In this document: positions 43,432 to 50,467 of the stretch, piece by piece
Position numbering within the stretch: the first letter of the stretch is position 1
How the letters are laid out: every line of letters starts with the position of its first letter
NCBI GenBank assembly: GCA_016278505.1
Contig: JADQBQ010000004.1
Span: 1 to 64,000 of the forward strand
From: Clostridiales bacterium
Lineage (GTDB): Bacteria > Bacillota > Desulfotomaculia > Desulfotomaculales > VENG01
DNA length: 64,000 nucleotides
Reading direction: 5' to 3'
Notes under the pieces: model-generated
Told to the model about the DNA's origin: nothing
What the model saw: the letters and a program-made list of their open reading frames with translations, nothing else
Database searches by the model: none
Translations under genes and position numbers: made by a program

Positions 43432-44324
43432 ATGTCAACAAAGAAGTCAGTGCTTATATAAGGGCCTCTACCAATCAGCAGCAGCTGACCTTGGCATTTC
43501 AAAAGAGAAAAAACATAGAGGCCGCCCAAAACCTCGGGATCATATTAAAGGAAGAAAACATTTTCACTGATGCCGGGGTATCCGGCTTTAAAATCCCAAT
43601 GGAGCAGCGAAAAAACCTGCAAGCAATGCTTAAAAAAGCAAAAAAAGGTGAGGTCAGCCATCTAATCGTTTTCAAACGGGACAGGTTAACGCGAAGGGCA
43701 AGGGAATATTTGAAAATAGCCCATTCCCTTCAAGAATATGGGGTACAAATAATTTTCTCTGACCCCGCTGAACATCCCTTTATTACTGATTATGGGTGGA
43801 TGGTTGAATGCGTTTTTGCTGCTTTGCTGCAAAAAGAATGTGAAGGGATTAGGGAAAAAGTAATTCTCGGCCTGAAAACATCGCACAGCATGGGGCTCTG
43901 GACGGGTGGTCAGCCGGGATTTGGATTTCAATATGATAAAAATAGCAAGAAACTAAATGTCATTAGGGAAGAATCGGCAGCAGTTAAGCAAATAATTCAT
44001 CTACTTGCAAATGGCAAAAGCCCCCAAGAAATTGCCCAACTTTTAAATAAACAAAACACTCTTTGGGCCGCCCGCAACGGCAAAACCGGCAAATGGACAA
44101 CTGCCAAGATAAAACAAATCGGCAGTAACCCCCTATTTTTAGGCATTTCAGAGCGGTTTGGCGAAAAGGTCCACTTAAAAGACCAAAAACCAATCGTGGA
44201 TATGCAAATCTGGCAGCAAGCTCAAGAAACCCTTGAAAAGTATGCGCCAGCTTCCAGATCAAAAAATAGTAAGAAAAAGGCAGCTTTTATTAGAAGGCCT
44301 TGTGTGCTGTGCGCAAAATTATGA
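43428..44324 (+). CDS. Large serine recombinase, N-terminal part (frameshifted)
   Basis: 298 residues. The resolvase domain has EVSAYIRASTNQQQLTLAFQ (catalytic Ser in RASTNQ), FKRDRLTRRAREYL and the linking helix; the recombinase DNA-binding domain follows (GLWTGGQPGFGFQYD; QIGSNPLFLGI). The frame then ends in unrelated residues RRPCVLCAKL. The expected continuation, a cysteine-bearing ribbon and coiled coil, is found in the +1 frame from about 44280. A one-base indel near AAGAAAAAGG (44271-44280) would explain it. Start codon overlaps the 40-residue ORF. Confidence 0.85.
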   Translation: MNVNKEVSAYIRASTNQQQLTLAFQKRKNIEAAQNLGIILKEENIFTDAGVSGFKIPMEQRKNLQAMLKKAKKGEVSHLIVFKRDRLTRRAREYLKIAHSLQEYGVQIIFSDPAEHPFITDYGWMVECVFAALLQKECEGIREKVILGLKTSHSMGLWTGGQPGFGFQYDKNSKKLNVIREESAAVKQIIHLLANGKSPQEIAQLLNKQNTLWAARNGKTGKWTTAKIKQIGSNPLFLGISERFGEKVHLKDQKPIVDMQIWQQAQETLEKYAPASRSKNSKKKAAFIRRPCVLCAKL

Positions 44325-44916
44325 AACCACCTTCAGAGTAAGGAAGTTAGGCAAAAAATACAAATATTGTTGTCCCGATAGTAATTGCACCCAAAACTGT
44401 CCTAATAAACGAATAGACATCAATGAATTGGAATCTATGGTATTTTCTCACTGCAGCCACTGGTTTAGCAGCCTTGACAATAGGGTATTAGAAAAGAAGA
44501 CCGGATTAGTATTACAAAACCGTCTGCGCGAGATAGAAACCAAAATCAACACCCTTAACAGTAAAAAGGAAAGGTTAGCAAAAGAAATAAGCCGCCACTC
44601 TGACAATTTCTGCAGGGAAACCCATGAATTCAAAAAAAGGCAGCTCGAGAGTAAAATTATGAAACTTCATGAGCAAAAAACAGAAATAGGGAGAAAGATG
44701 AGTCACTTTAATAGCGCACAAAGTGAATTATACGCATTGGGGAAACGGCAGGATAAAGTTTTGTCCATCCTTAAAGACTGGGAGAAAAGTTTTGCAAGCC
44801 TAAATTTTAACGAGCAGAAGAGTGTTTATAACCAAATAATTAAGTTTATTTTGATTCACCCTTTTAGGATTGAAGCTTTAACCAATGATACAGAAATTCT
44901 GGGAGTTGCAGGCTAA
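44233..44916 (+). CDS. Large serine recombinase, C-terminal part
   Basis: Continuation in the +1 frame of the recombinase beginning at 43428. True homology starts around RQLLLEGLVCCAQNYE (from about 44280), the zinc-ribbon of large serine recombinases with later Cys (YKYCCPDSNCTQNCPNK). A long coiled coil (NRLREIETKINTLNSKKERLAKEI) and C-terminal segment follow. No separate ribosome binding site is seen, so this piece is probably made only if the frame is restored. Confidence 0.75.
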   Translation: MKSMRQLPDQKIVRKRQLLLEGLVCCAQNYETTFRVRKLGKKYKYCCPDSNCTQNCPNKRIDINELESMVFSHCSHWFSSLDNRVLEKKTGLVLQNRLREIETKINTLNSKKERLAKEISRHSDNFCRETHEFKKRQLESKIMKLHEQKTEIGRKMSHFNSAQSELYALGKRQDKVLSILKDWEKSFASLNFNEQKSVYNQIIKFILIHPFRIEALTNDTEILGVAG

Positions 44917-44938
44917 GTTTCAGTAAGGAGTGAGATAA

Positions 44939-46570
44939 TTGCCAATTTCAGACGCTTTAAAACCACAAACTCCCGTGGCCATTTACAACAGGTACTCGTC
45001 ACACAAGCAGGAATCAGGCATGAGCATCGAAATGCAGATGCAGGCCGCGCAAAAAATAATTACAGAATATGAACTCCGTCTAACTAATACCTACCAAGAC
45101 GAAAAAAAACCTGGGTATAAAACGCATTTTACCAGGCGTAAAGGCATGATGGAACTACTAAAGGATGCGCGAAAAGGCGTATTTAAAGCGGTTATCACAC
45201 TATGCAGCGACAGGGTTTCCAGGGATGTAGTCCAGTTCATTTCAATTATAGAGATATTGGACCAATGTGGAATTCAGCTAATCTACTCCATGCCGGGGAT
45301 GACCCAGCCCTTTGAGCAGGATATTGTAAGCGAAATGATTTCCTATGCCAACGCCATGCACGAGTCAGAAAGAACCAGCGCCAGGGTACGCGAAGCAATG
45401 AAAAACAAAGTTGATAAAGGAGAGTGGGTGGGCGGCAGCATACCCTTTGGTTACCAGTTAAACATTAAAACAGGCGCAATTGAAATTTTGCCTTTAGCGG
45501 CAGAAATCGTAAAAGATGTTTATCAAAAATATATCCGGGGCTTTAGTTTTCAGAGTATAGCTCACTCTTTAGCCCCAGGTCATTCACCAACCGGAAGATG
45601 GACCAGATGGCAAATTGAAGGGATCATAAAAAACCCGTTTTATGCCGGATACCTAACTTGGAATAAAAGATTAGACCGGTCCAACAGCGCTTGGCGTAAC
45701 CCCGCCGACTGGATGATGGTTGAGAGCAAGTATATTCCTAAAATCATAGATAAAAAGACCTGGGACATTGCCCAGGGAGTGCTTTTGAGAAAGAAAACCA
45801 ACCGCATATCATCCAAACATTATTCGTCTCCCAACATACTAAAGGGACTTTTGTACTGCTCATGCGGACAAATGCTACTGCCAAAGGATAACCGGTCAAA
45901 GGATAACCGGTCAAAAAGCATTTTAAAAAGCGGCACAGAAAAGGTCTATGGAAATCGTATTTACAAATGCCCTAAAAAATGTTTACGGCTTCCGGCAGAT
46001 ACAATAGAAGAATTTGTCATTAACGATATTAAAGAAATAATTGCCACTCTCCCAGAGGACGAACTATTATCTAAAATTGAGGAAAAAGTTAAATCAGAGA
46101 TATCCGATGTTATTTTAGATATTGAAATGCTAGAAGAGCAGTTGGTGCACCTGAAAAATAAGGCCGCAAAATTTAAGGCTTTATCGGAAGAGGCAAAGTT
46201 AGAGCAAGACGATAGTGACCAGGAAAGCAAACTAGCTTGCTACAACGACATCGTAATGAATACCTCAAAAGAGATTCAACAAGTTAAAAGCATAATGCAA
46301 GAAAACAAAATATTTTTACGGCAAAAAGAATCTCTTTTGACATTAAAAGCTGGATGGCTGGAGAAACTGGTAAGCATCCCAATGTTATGGGATCAAATGA
46401 GTATAGAGGAAAAGAAAGTGGTTACTGAAGAGCTTTACAGGAAAATTGTAGTTACTCCTAATAAAGAGGTCATTTTAGATAACAAAATCTTTCCACAGAA
46501 AAGTAAAAAAAGAAACTTGTTTGAAGGAAAGCTATTGTGGCAGTATGACAGTTTTATTCACACTAACTAA
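44939..46570 (+). CDS. Large serine recombinase, intact
   Basis: 543-residue site-specific recombinase. Resolvase domain (1-160): IYNRYSSHKQESGMSIEMQ places the catalytic Ser after R, and SDRVSRDVVQF and EISYANAMHESERTS-type pieces follow. Recombinase domain (about 165-280): GGSIPFGYQLN; NPFYAGYLTWNKR. Zinc ribbon LLYCSCGQMLLPKD...YKCPKKCLRL, then a coiled coil (about 370-480). TTG 44939 lies behind AAGGAG. A 15-bp tandem repeat at 45883-45912 encodes KDNRS twice next to the ribbon. It is 22 bp after the frameshifted recombinase, same operon. Confidence 0.93.
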   Translation: MPISDALKPQTPVAIYNRYSSHKQESGMSIEMQMQAAQKIITEYELRLTNTYQDEKKPGYKTHFTRRKGMMELLKDARKGVFKAVITLCSDRVSRDVVQFISIIEILDQCGIQLIYSMPGMTQPFEQDIVSEMISYANAMHESERTSARVREAMKNKVDKGEWVGGSIPFGYQLNIKTGAIEILPLAAEIVKDVYQKYIRGFSFQSIAHSLAPGHSPTGRWTRWQIEGIIKNPFYAGYLTWNKRLDRSNSAWRNPADWMMVESKYIPKIIDKKTWDIAQGVLLRKKTNRISSKHYSSPNILKGLLYCSCGQMLLPKDNRSKDNRSKSILKSGTEKVYGNRIYKCPKKCLRLPADTIEEFVINDIKEIIATLPEDELLSKIEEKVKSEISDVILDIEMLEEQLVHLKNKAAKFKALSEEAKLEQDDSDQESKLACYNDIVMNTSKEIQQVKSIMQENKIFLRQKESLLTLKAGWLEKLVSIPMLWDQMSIEEKKVVTEELYRKIVVTPNKEVILDNKIFPQKSKKRNLFEGKLLWQYDSFIHTN

Positions 46571-47065
46571 ACATGTGATAGCGTCCCGCTATCCCGGACA
46601 TGACTCCGTCAAGAGCCGCTTTCTCTGAAGCAAAACTCTATACTCATGACGATTAGGAGCCGTTTAGGGCAAACTCCGGAATAGGTGCTCGGAAAAGAGC
46701 AGAATCACTGCCGGGTTTGACTGGAATATGCATAGAATAACAGAAACAGGGGTACTAACTTCCCAGCTCTTAGAGTTGACTATACTCGTGCAGGATATCA
46801 ACTCTCTTGTGAAGCCATCATAAAAAATAACCCAATATCAGATAGCTAACCTGTTAAAAAAATTAAAGCCTCCCAGTTCCCATTCCAAGACTGGGACGGG
46901 AGGCTAGAGGACTTAGCTGAATGACCCCAAAAGTTGGCCGCTCCTGGGCTACCCCCAGAAGCGGCCAACATGTTAACAAATTATATGAGTAATATTTCAG
47001 GATAACCCACTCGTGCACTCAAAAAGAACCACCATGTGCATCAAATAGATCCACCTTGGTCAATT
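46571..47065. other. Structured non-coding stretch of the element
   Basis: No real gene is seen. It holds several hairpins: CATGTGATAGCG/CGCTATC...ACATG (46572-46601), AGCCTCCC/GGGAGGCT with an inner CAGT/ACTG (46867-46905), and TTGGCCGCT/AGCGGCCAA with an inner CTGGG/CCCAG (46934-46968). The last could end the minus-strand lipoprotein gene. The stretch may be a recombination site region or a non-coding RNA. Confidence 0.5.
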
Positions 47066-47920
47066 TCAATACCCTATAAAAAACATATCAACTGTATCTT
47101 GATAATTTGAAAATGAATAAAGACTGTGCATATTCCCTTCGCCTTTCTCCATTTCATTGGCCCACATTCGTAACGTTCCATCAAAGAACCAAACGGGAAC
47201 TTCCGCTTTGGGAAGGCCCGATTCTGTATTTACCTTGGATTCGGAAAACTCTTTTGCACATAGAACATGAAAGGAATGGAAATAATCTATTAAAAATATT
47301 TGTTGCTTTTCTCTAAACCAACTTTTCTGTTGGTAGTCTTTCAATCGGTTCGTATAAAAGTTACCAAAGTAAAATTCTTTTGCTTCTGTTAACAACTTTG
47401 CAACCTCTTTATAACGTTCTTCCTTACTCATTTGGGCAACTTCTTTCAAAGTATAATTCTCTCTTTGGTATTCATACAAAGCGTCCCAATTAACATCCCT
47501 ATCAAAGAACCAAACCAAATAAGCTTGGAATTTCGGTTCTTTCTTAATAAGCTCGTCCCAACTAATTGTTCCAAACCCCGGAACCGGCAACATATTGTTA
47601 TTTGACCAAATTCGAAGTCTTTCCGGCCTATACCCTTTTCCCGGCGTCCAATCTTTAACCGGCGGCTTGTGCTTGTCCTTGTAATTCCCGCTTAATACGT
47701 TTTCTTGTTTTTCCCTTTCTTCCGCCAATGCTTTTCTTGACGCCGAATCTTTACTCTTAGTCGGTTTGCAATTGACCGCAAGTGGAGATGGACTAACTTC
47801 GTTCCTTTGTTGATTCTTTAGTTGGTTGGCATTTGTATCGACGTTCGTATTATCACCGGTATGGCCACAACCGCTAACCAACAAGGCCGCCAAAGAAACG
47901 GTCGCGATAACTCTTTTCAA
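47066..47920 (-). CDS. Putative lipoprotein cargo
   Basis: 284 residues. Type II signal peptide with lipobox LVSGC (Cys 18), then a disordered N/Q/S-rich linker to about residue 70, then a soluble, aromatic-rich domain (DWTPGKGYRPERLRIW; FQAYLVWFFDRDVNWDALYEYQRENY; FSNYQDTVDMFFIGY). No family recognised. Starts at TTG 47920, ribosome binding site weak. It is the only cargo gene of the tRNA-Leu element and faces the recombinase genes. It probably sits on the outer face of the cell membrane; function unknown. Confidence 0.75.
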   Translation of the reverse strand: MKRVIATVSLAALLVSGCGHTGDNTNVDTNANQLKNQQRNEVSPSPLAVNCKPTKSKDSASRKALAEEREKQENVLSGNYKDKHKPPVKDWTPGKGYRPERLRIWSNNNMLPVPGFGTISWDELIKKEPKFQAYLVWFFDRDVNWDALYEYQRENYTLKEVAQMSKEERYKEVAKLLTEAKEFYFGNFYTNRLKDYQQKSWFREKQQIFLIDYFHSFHVLCAKEFSESKVNTESGLPKAEVPVWFFDGTLRMWANEMEKGEGNMHSLYSFSNYQDTVDMFFIGY

Positions 47921-47990
47921 GGTAATAACCCCTTTTTGAAATTATGTTCCTTTTTTTAGTTACTTCTACACATTTTGTTTGAATCATTCA

Positions 47991-48041
47991 GAGGGGCGTG
48001 TGGCTAAAACTGTGCGGGTTCAAGTCCCGCCTCCGACACCA
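47991..48041 (+). repeat. Half tRNA-Leu at the right end (attR)
   Basis: 51 bases from the anticodon GAG to CCA, the same length as the 3' part of the tRNA-Leu at 40938-40988. The T-stem is GCGGG/CCCGC instead of GGGGG/CCCCC, a compensated pair change, and the variable arm differs. So it is the 3' part of another tRNA-Leu gene rather than a decayed copy. Confidence 0.8.
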
Positions 48042-48086
48042 CTTGAAATGTAGCGTGGGGCATTAGTTCCACGCTACATTTCAAGT
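48041..48086. other. Perfect 18-bp hairpin joining two att copies
   Basis: ACTTGAAATGTAGCGTGG (48041-48058) and CCACGCTACATTTCAAGT (48069-48086) pair perfectly around GGCATTAGTT. The right arm runs into the second att repeat. Confidence 0.7.
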
Positions 48087-48102
48087 CCCCCCTCCGACAC
48101 CA
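48080..48102 (+). repeat. Second right-end copy of the att core
   Basis: 23 bases identical to the 3' end of tRNA-Leu (40966-40988). It could be the outer border of the element or of an earlier insertion. Confidence 0.75.
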
Positions 48103-48171
48103 GAAACCGACAAAAATGCAGGTTTGAGGCTGAATGTTGATAATAACACGTTTTTAAGGGAGGTTCTTTAA

Positions 48172-48483
48172 ATGACTGTAAATGCTTTAGTTTGACCGAA
48201 CAGTAGAGTTTTTGATTGTCATGATCCAGAGGTGCTGGTGATGGAGGATTACCACTGCCATTAAAACGACATTGAGGGTGCTACACGGGTGCAAATGGTT
48301 GTAGAAGTACCAGGAAGGGAGAGTGTCTAGCATGGATGCTCTTACACGGGAACTAGCATTGACGGGGTTAATAAAGCCCACCAGATGACCACCAAGACGG
48401 AAACTTTCAATAAACTCATGGAAAAGTTTATCGCCGTAGAAGTGAACTTGAAGAACTTATTGGGGAAGGCTCGGATGAGTTAA
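48172..48483 (+). pseudogene. Decayed gene remnant
   Basis: A good GGGAGG precedes ATG 48172, but the frame is broken by TGA, TAA and TAG within 55 codons while the pieces between read like coding sequence (VFDCHDPEVLVMEDYHCH; KTETFNKLMEKFIAVEVNLKNLLG). I take it as a pseudogene of unknown family. The rest of 48103-48614 shows nothing else. Confidence 0.35.
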
Positions 48484-48614
48484 TAAGTAAATTCTATACT
48501 GCCTGGGGCGAGATTGAAGAATTAAAAAACAGAACTGTTACATGCTATGGAAACCGGTTAAAATCACAGAATAGTCATAATAAATATCCTCCCATCAAAG
48601 GCAGGATATTTATT

Positions 48615-49145
48615 TCAAGGATTATTATAATATTCTTCTAATAAATCCGCAAACTCAAGGTTTAGATAGATAAAAGTAATTGGTTCGTTTTCTATGTTAG
48701 AAAATTCATCTTCTATCATTAGTTTAAATTGAAATTTACTTCTATACCAATCAACTACTTCAGTTAAAGCTGCTCCAACAATATATTTCTCATTAAACAT
48801 ATATGCTAAATCAATTATATGACTAACTACTAATTGACCAAAACCCAACCCTTGTTTTGATTCTAAAATTGCAATTCTAGCAATTTCCAAACAATCTTCT
48901 GTATGGATTTCATCATCTGTTTCAAAAGCAACCTCTTGATGTCTTAATGTAAAGTATCCAATAATTTCATCCTCAACGAATACTAAAGTAGTACTGGAAT
49001 CTTTTTCTAAGTGACTTAAACGGGCCTCTGTTCTTAAAAATGATTCCATGCTACTGTTTTTACATCGAAAATTTTTATATGTGTCATAATTACAATCGAT
49101 AATAGGGTAAAAACTTAAAGGCTGTTCTCCTATTTGGGTTTGCAT
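48615..49145 (-). CDS. GNAT acetyltransferase, probable toxin
   Basis: 176-residue GNAT-fold protein. The acetyl-CoA loop is ILESKQGLGFGQLVVSHIID (QGLGFG), preceded by strand EIARIAIL and followed by VGAALTEVVDWYRSKFQFKL. This form, with a helix FRCKNSSMESFLRTEA near the N-terminus, resembles TacT/AtaT toxins that acetylate aminoacyl-tRNA. Its start overlaps the preceding small gene by 16 bases, the usual toxin-antitoxin arrangement. An ordinary acetyltransferase remains possible. Confidence 0.72.
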   Translation of the reverse strand: MQTQIGEQPLSFYPIIDCNYDTYKNFRCKNSSMESFLRTEARLSHLEKDSSTTLVFVEDEIIGYFTLRHQEVAFETDDEIHTEDCLEIARIAILESKQGLGFGQLVVSHIIDLAYMFNEKYIVGAALTEVVDWYRSKFQFKLMIEDEFSNIENEPITFIYLNLEFADLLEEYYNNP

Positions 49146-49381
49146 ATATAAAAACCTTTACTTCTCCTACTAACTTTTCGGGTGGGTGGATCATTTTTAA
49201 AATTATGGCTTAACTTCTCTCTCAACTCTTCTATTTTCTTTTTTTCCTCCAAAAATCTTTCCGCATCCCTTCCTTTTACGGTTGGGAACTCTCTCAAACT
49301 GACTGCCATTCTTCCACCCCCTGGTTTATGATCTTTTTTAGAATCTTTTTCATTTGTATTCTTAGATTTGTTCTTGTCCAA
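49130..49381 (-). CDS. Small protein, probable antitoxin of the GNAT pair
   Basis: About 83 residues from TTG 49381, which has GGAGGT seven bases upstream; a longer frame is unlikely. A lysine-rich disordered start leads to MAVSLREFPTVKGRDAERFLEEKKKIEELREKL (in two parts), a helical stretch, and a basic C-terminus ending FYICKPK. I know no named family with certainty; similar short proteins with the SLxxxPxVxGxDAERFL pattern accompany GNAT genes in related genomes, from memory. Overlap with the GNAT gene supports an antitoxin role. Confidence 0.6.
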   Translation of the reverse strand: MDKNKSKNTNEKDSKKDHKPGGGRMAVSLREFPTVKGRDAERFLEEKKKIEELREKLSHNFKNDPPTRKVSRRSKGFYICKPK

Positions 49382-49606
49382 ATTATACACCTCCACTGGG
49401 CACTCATTAACAAATACTATGCCCACTACCCAGGTGCATAACCACAATTTTACAGAAATCACATACAGTATTGGCAAATTTAGTTATTTCAAAGTGTAGC
49501 ATGTAACATGTGTGACAGTCAAGACAATATTTGCAAGCGTAAAGTTTGTTTAGGAATCAAAATAACCTCCCCTGTAAAAAGCGAAGGCTCTTTTAGTGGG
49601 GTACTA

Positions 49607-50467
49607 CTATACTGGAATCCATTGTTGTAATTGAGTAAAATATAGCCCGGTTTCATGGACTTTTTCGCCAACAATCTCTTCCCAGTATTCTTTATACATC
49701 TGCACCTGAGGGGTGTAGTATTCCACCAGCTCTGCCAGCATGTCATTATCTTCCACAGTATCCGTCTTGTAGTCCACCAGCACCCAGCCGTCCTCTTCTA
49801 GGAAAACCAGGTCAATGGCGCCGGAAACTATCGTTTCGGTAGTAAAACCGTATTCGCCGGTTTCCACCTTCACAGAAAGGGGCACTTCTACAAAGCGCTT
49901 TTCACTTTTTAGCATCCTCTTCCAGAGACTTGACTTTAAAATTCCATTGACCAGGTTTAAAACCTCCGTTTTCTCCCCGGCATCCCTTTCTTCTTCGGCA
50001 AGGATGTTTTCCACGAAAAGCTCCAGGTTTGAGGGAACCTTTTCAGCGCAGGCTTCTAAAACCCTGTGCAGTACCCGGCCCCAGGACTGCCCGCGGCCCG
50101 TCCGTTGCCTGGCAGGGCCTCCACTCTTCCCTTTTACCAGTTCCGTAACAGCAGCAACATTATAACTGGGTTCATTCATGGGATTCCGCGGTCCCAGGAA
50201 CCCACCCTTTGCTTCGTCCAAGTCCTCCAGGCTAATCTCGATACTTTCCTCACCGGTTGGGCTTGAATCGGTGCCTGAAACATCTTCTAACTCTGAAACA
50301 CCCGCGAAATGACCATTGAAAGGATGCCATGCGCTCAAGTCGGGTTTGCCCGGGTAGGTGCTAACAACCAGGAGGTTTTTGGCCCTTGTGGCTGCAACAT
50401 AGATTAAGCGTGTTTCCTCGGCATCCAGGTATTGCTGTTCTATCTGGCAATACCGGTCCCAAGTCAC
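49607..50467 (-). CDS. addA: AddA helicase-nuclease, C-terminal part (frameshifted)
   Basis: 286 residues with the end of the UvrD-type helicase (LDAEETRLIYVAATRAKNLLVV, motif VI) and the RecB-type nuclease: GAIDLVFLEEDGWVLVDYKTDTVED has the catalytic D-(x)n-DYK set. It continues, in the -1 frame, the protein encoded upstream to 50464. In-frame residues before its first initiator (SFNKETLGQPVTWDRY) already match the family, so the break lies at about 50480-50530. Not a separate gene by origin. Confidence 0.85.
   Translation of the reverse strand: MTWDRYCQIEQQYLDAEETRLIYVAATRAKNLLVVSTYPGKPDLSAWHPFNGHFAGVSELEDVSGTDSSPTGEESIEISLEDLDEAKGGFLGPRNPMNEPSYNVAAVTELVKGKSGGPARQRTGRGQSWGRVLHRVLEACAEKVPSNLELFVENILAEEERDAGEKTEVLNLVNGILKSSLWKRMLKSEKRFVEVPLSVKVETGEYGFTTETIVSGAIDLVFLEEDGWVLVDYKTDTVEDNDMLAELVEYYTPQVQMYKEYWEEIVGEKVHETGLYFTQLQQWIPV

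Noticed and set aside
44265..44324. Standard -1 programmed frameshift site
   Set aside because: The needed shift is +1 (or -2), and no canonical X-XXY-YYZ site with the right frame was found.
45883..45912. Tandem 15-bp repeat, possible CRISPR or attachment site
   Set aside because: Only two copies, inside the coding frame of the serine recombinase (KDNRS twice); a simple coding duplication.
43428..46570. Staphylococcal SCC-type ccrAB pair
   Set aside because: Two adjacent large serine recombinases recall ccrAB, but the element sits in tRNA-Leu, not rlmH, and carries tyrosine integrases as well.
46571..47040. Group II intron or CRISPR array considered for the structured stretch
   Set aside because: No domain V-like hairpin or reverse transcriptase, and no regularly spaced direct repeats.
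49519..49746. 75-codon minus-strand frame within the end of addA
   Set aside because: It overlaps the conserved nuclease domain in another frame and has no features of its own.
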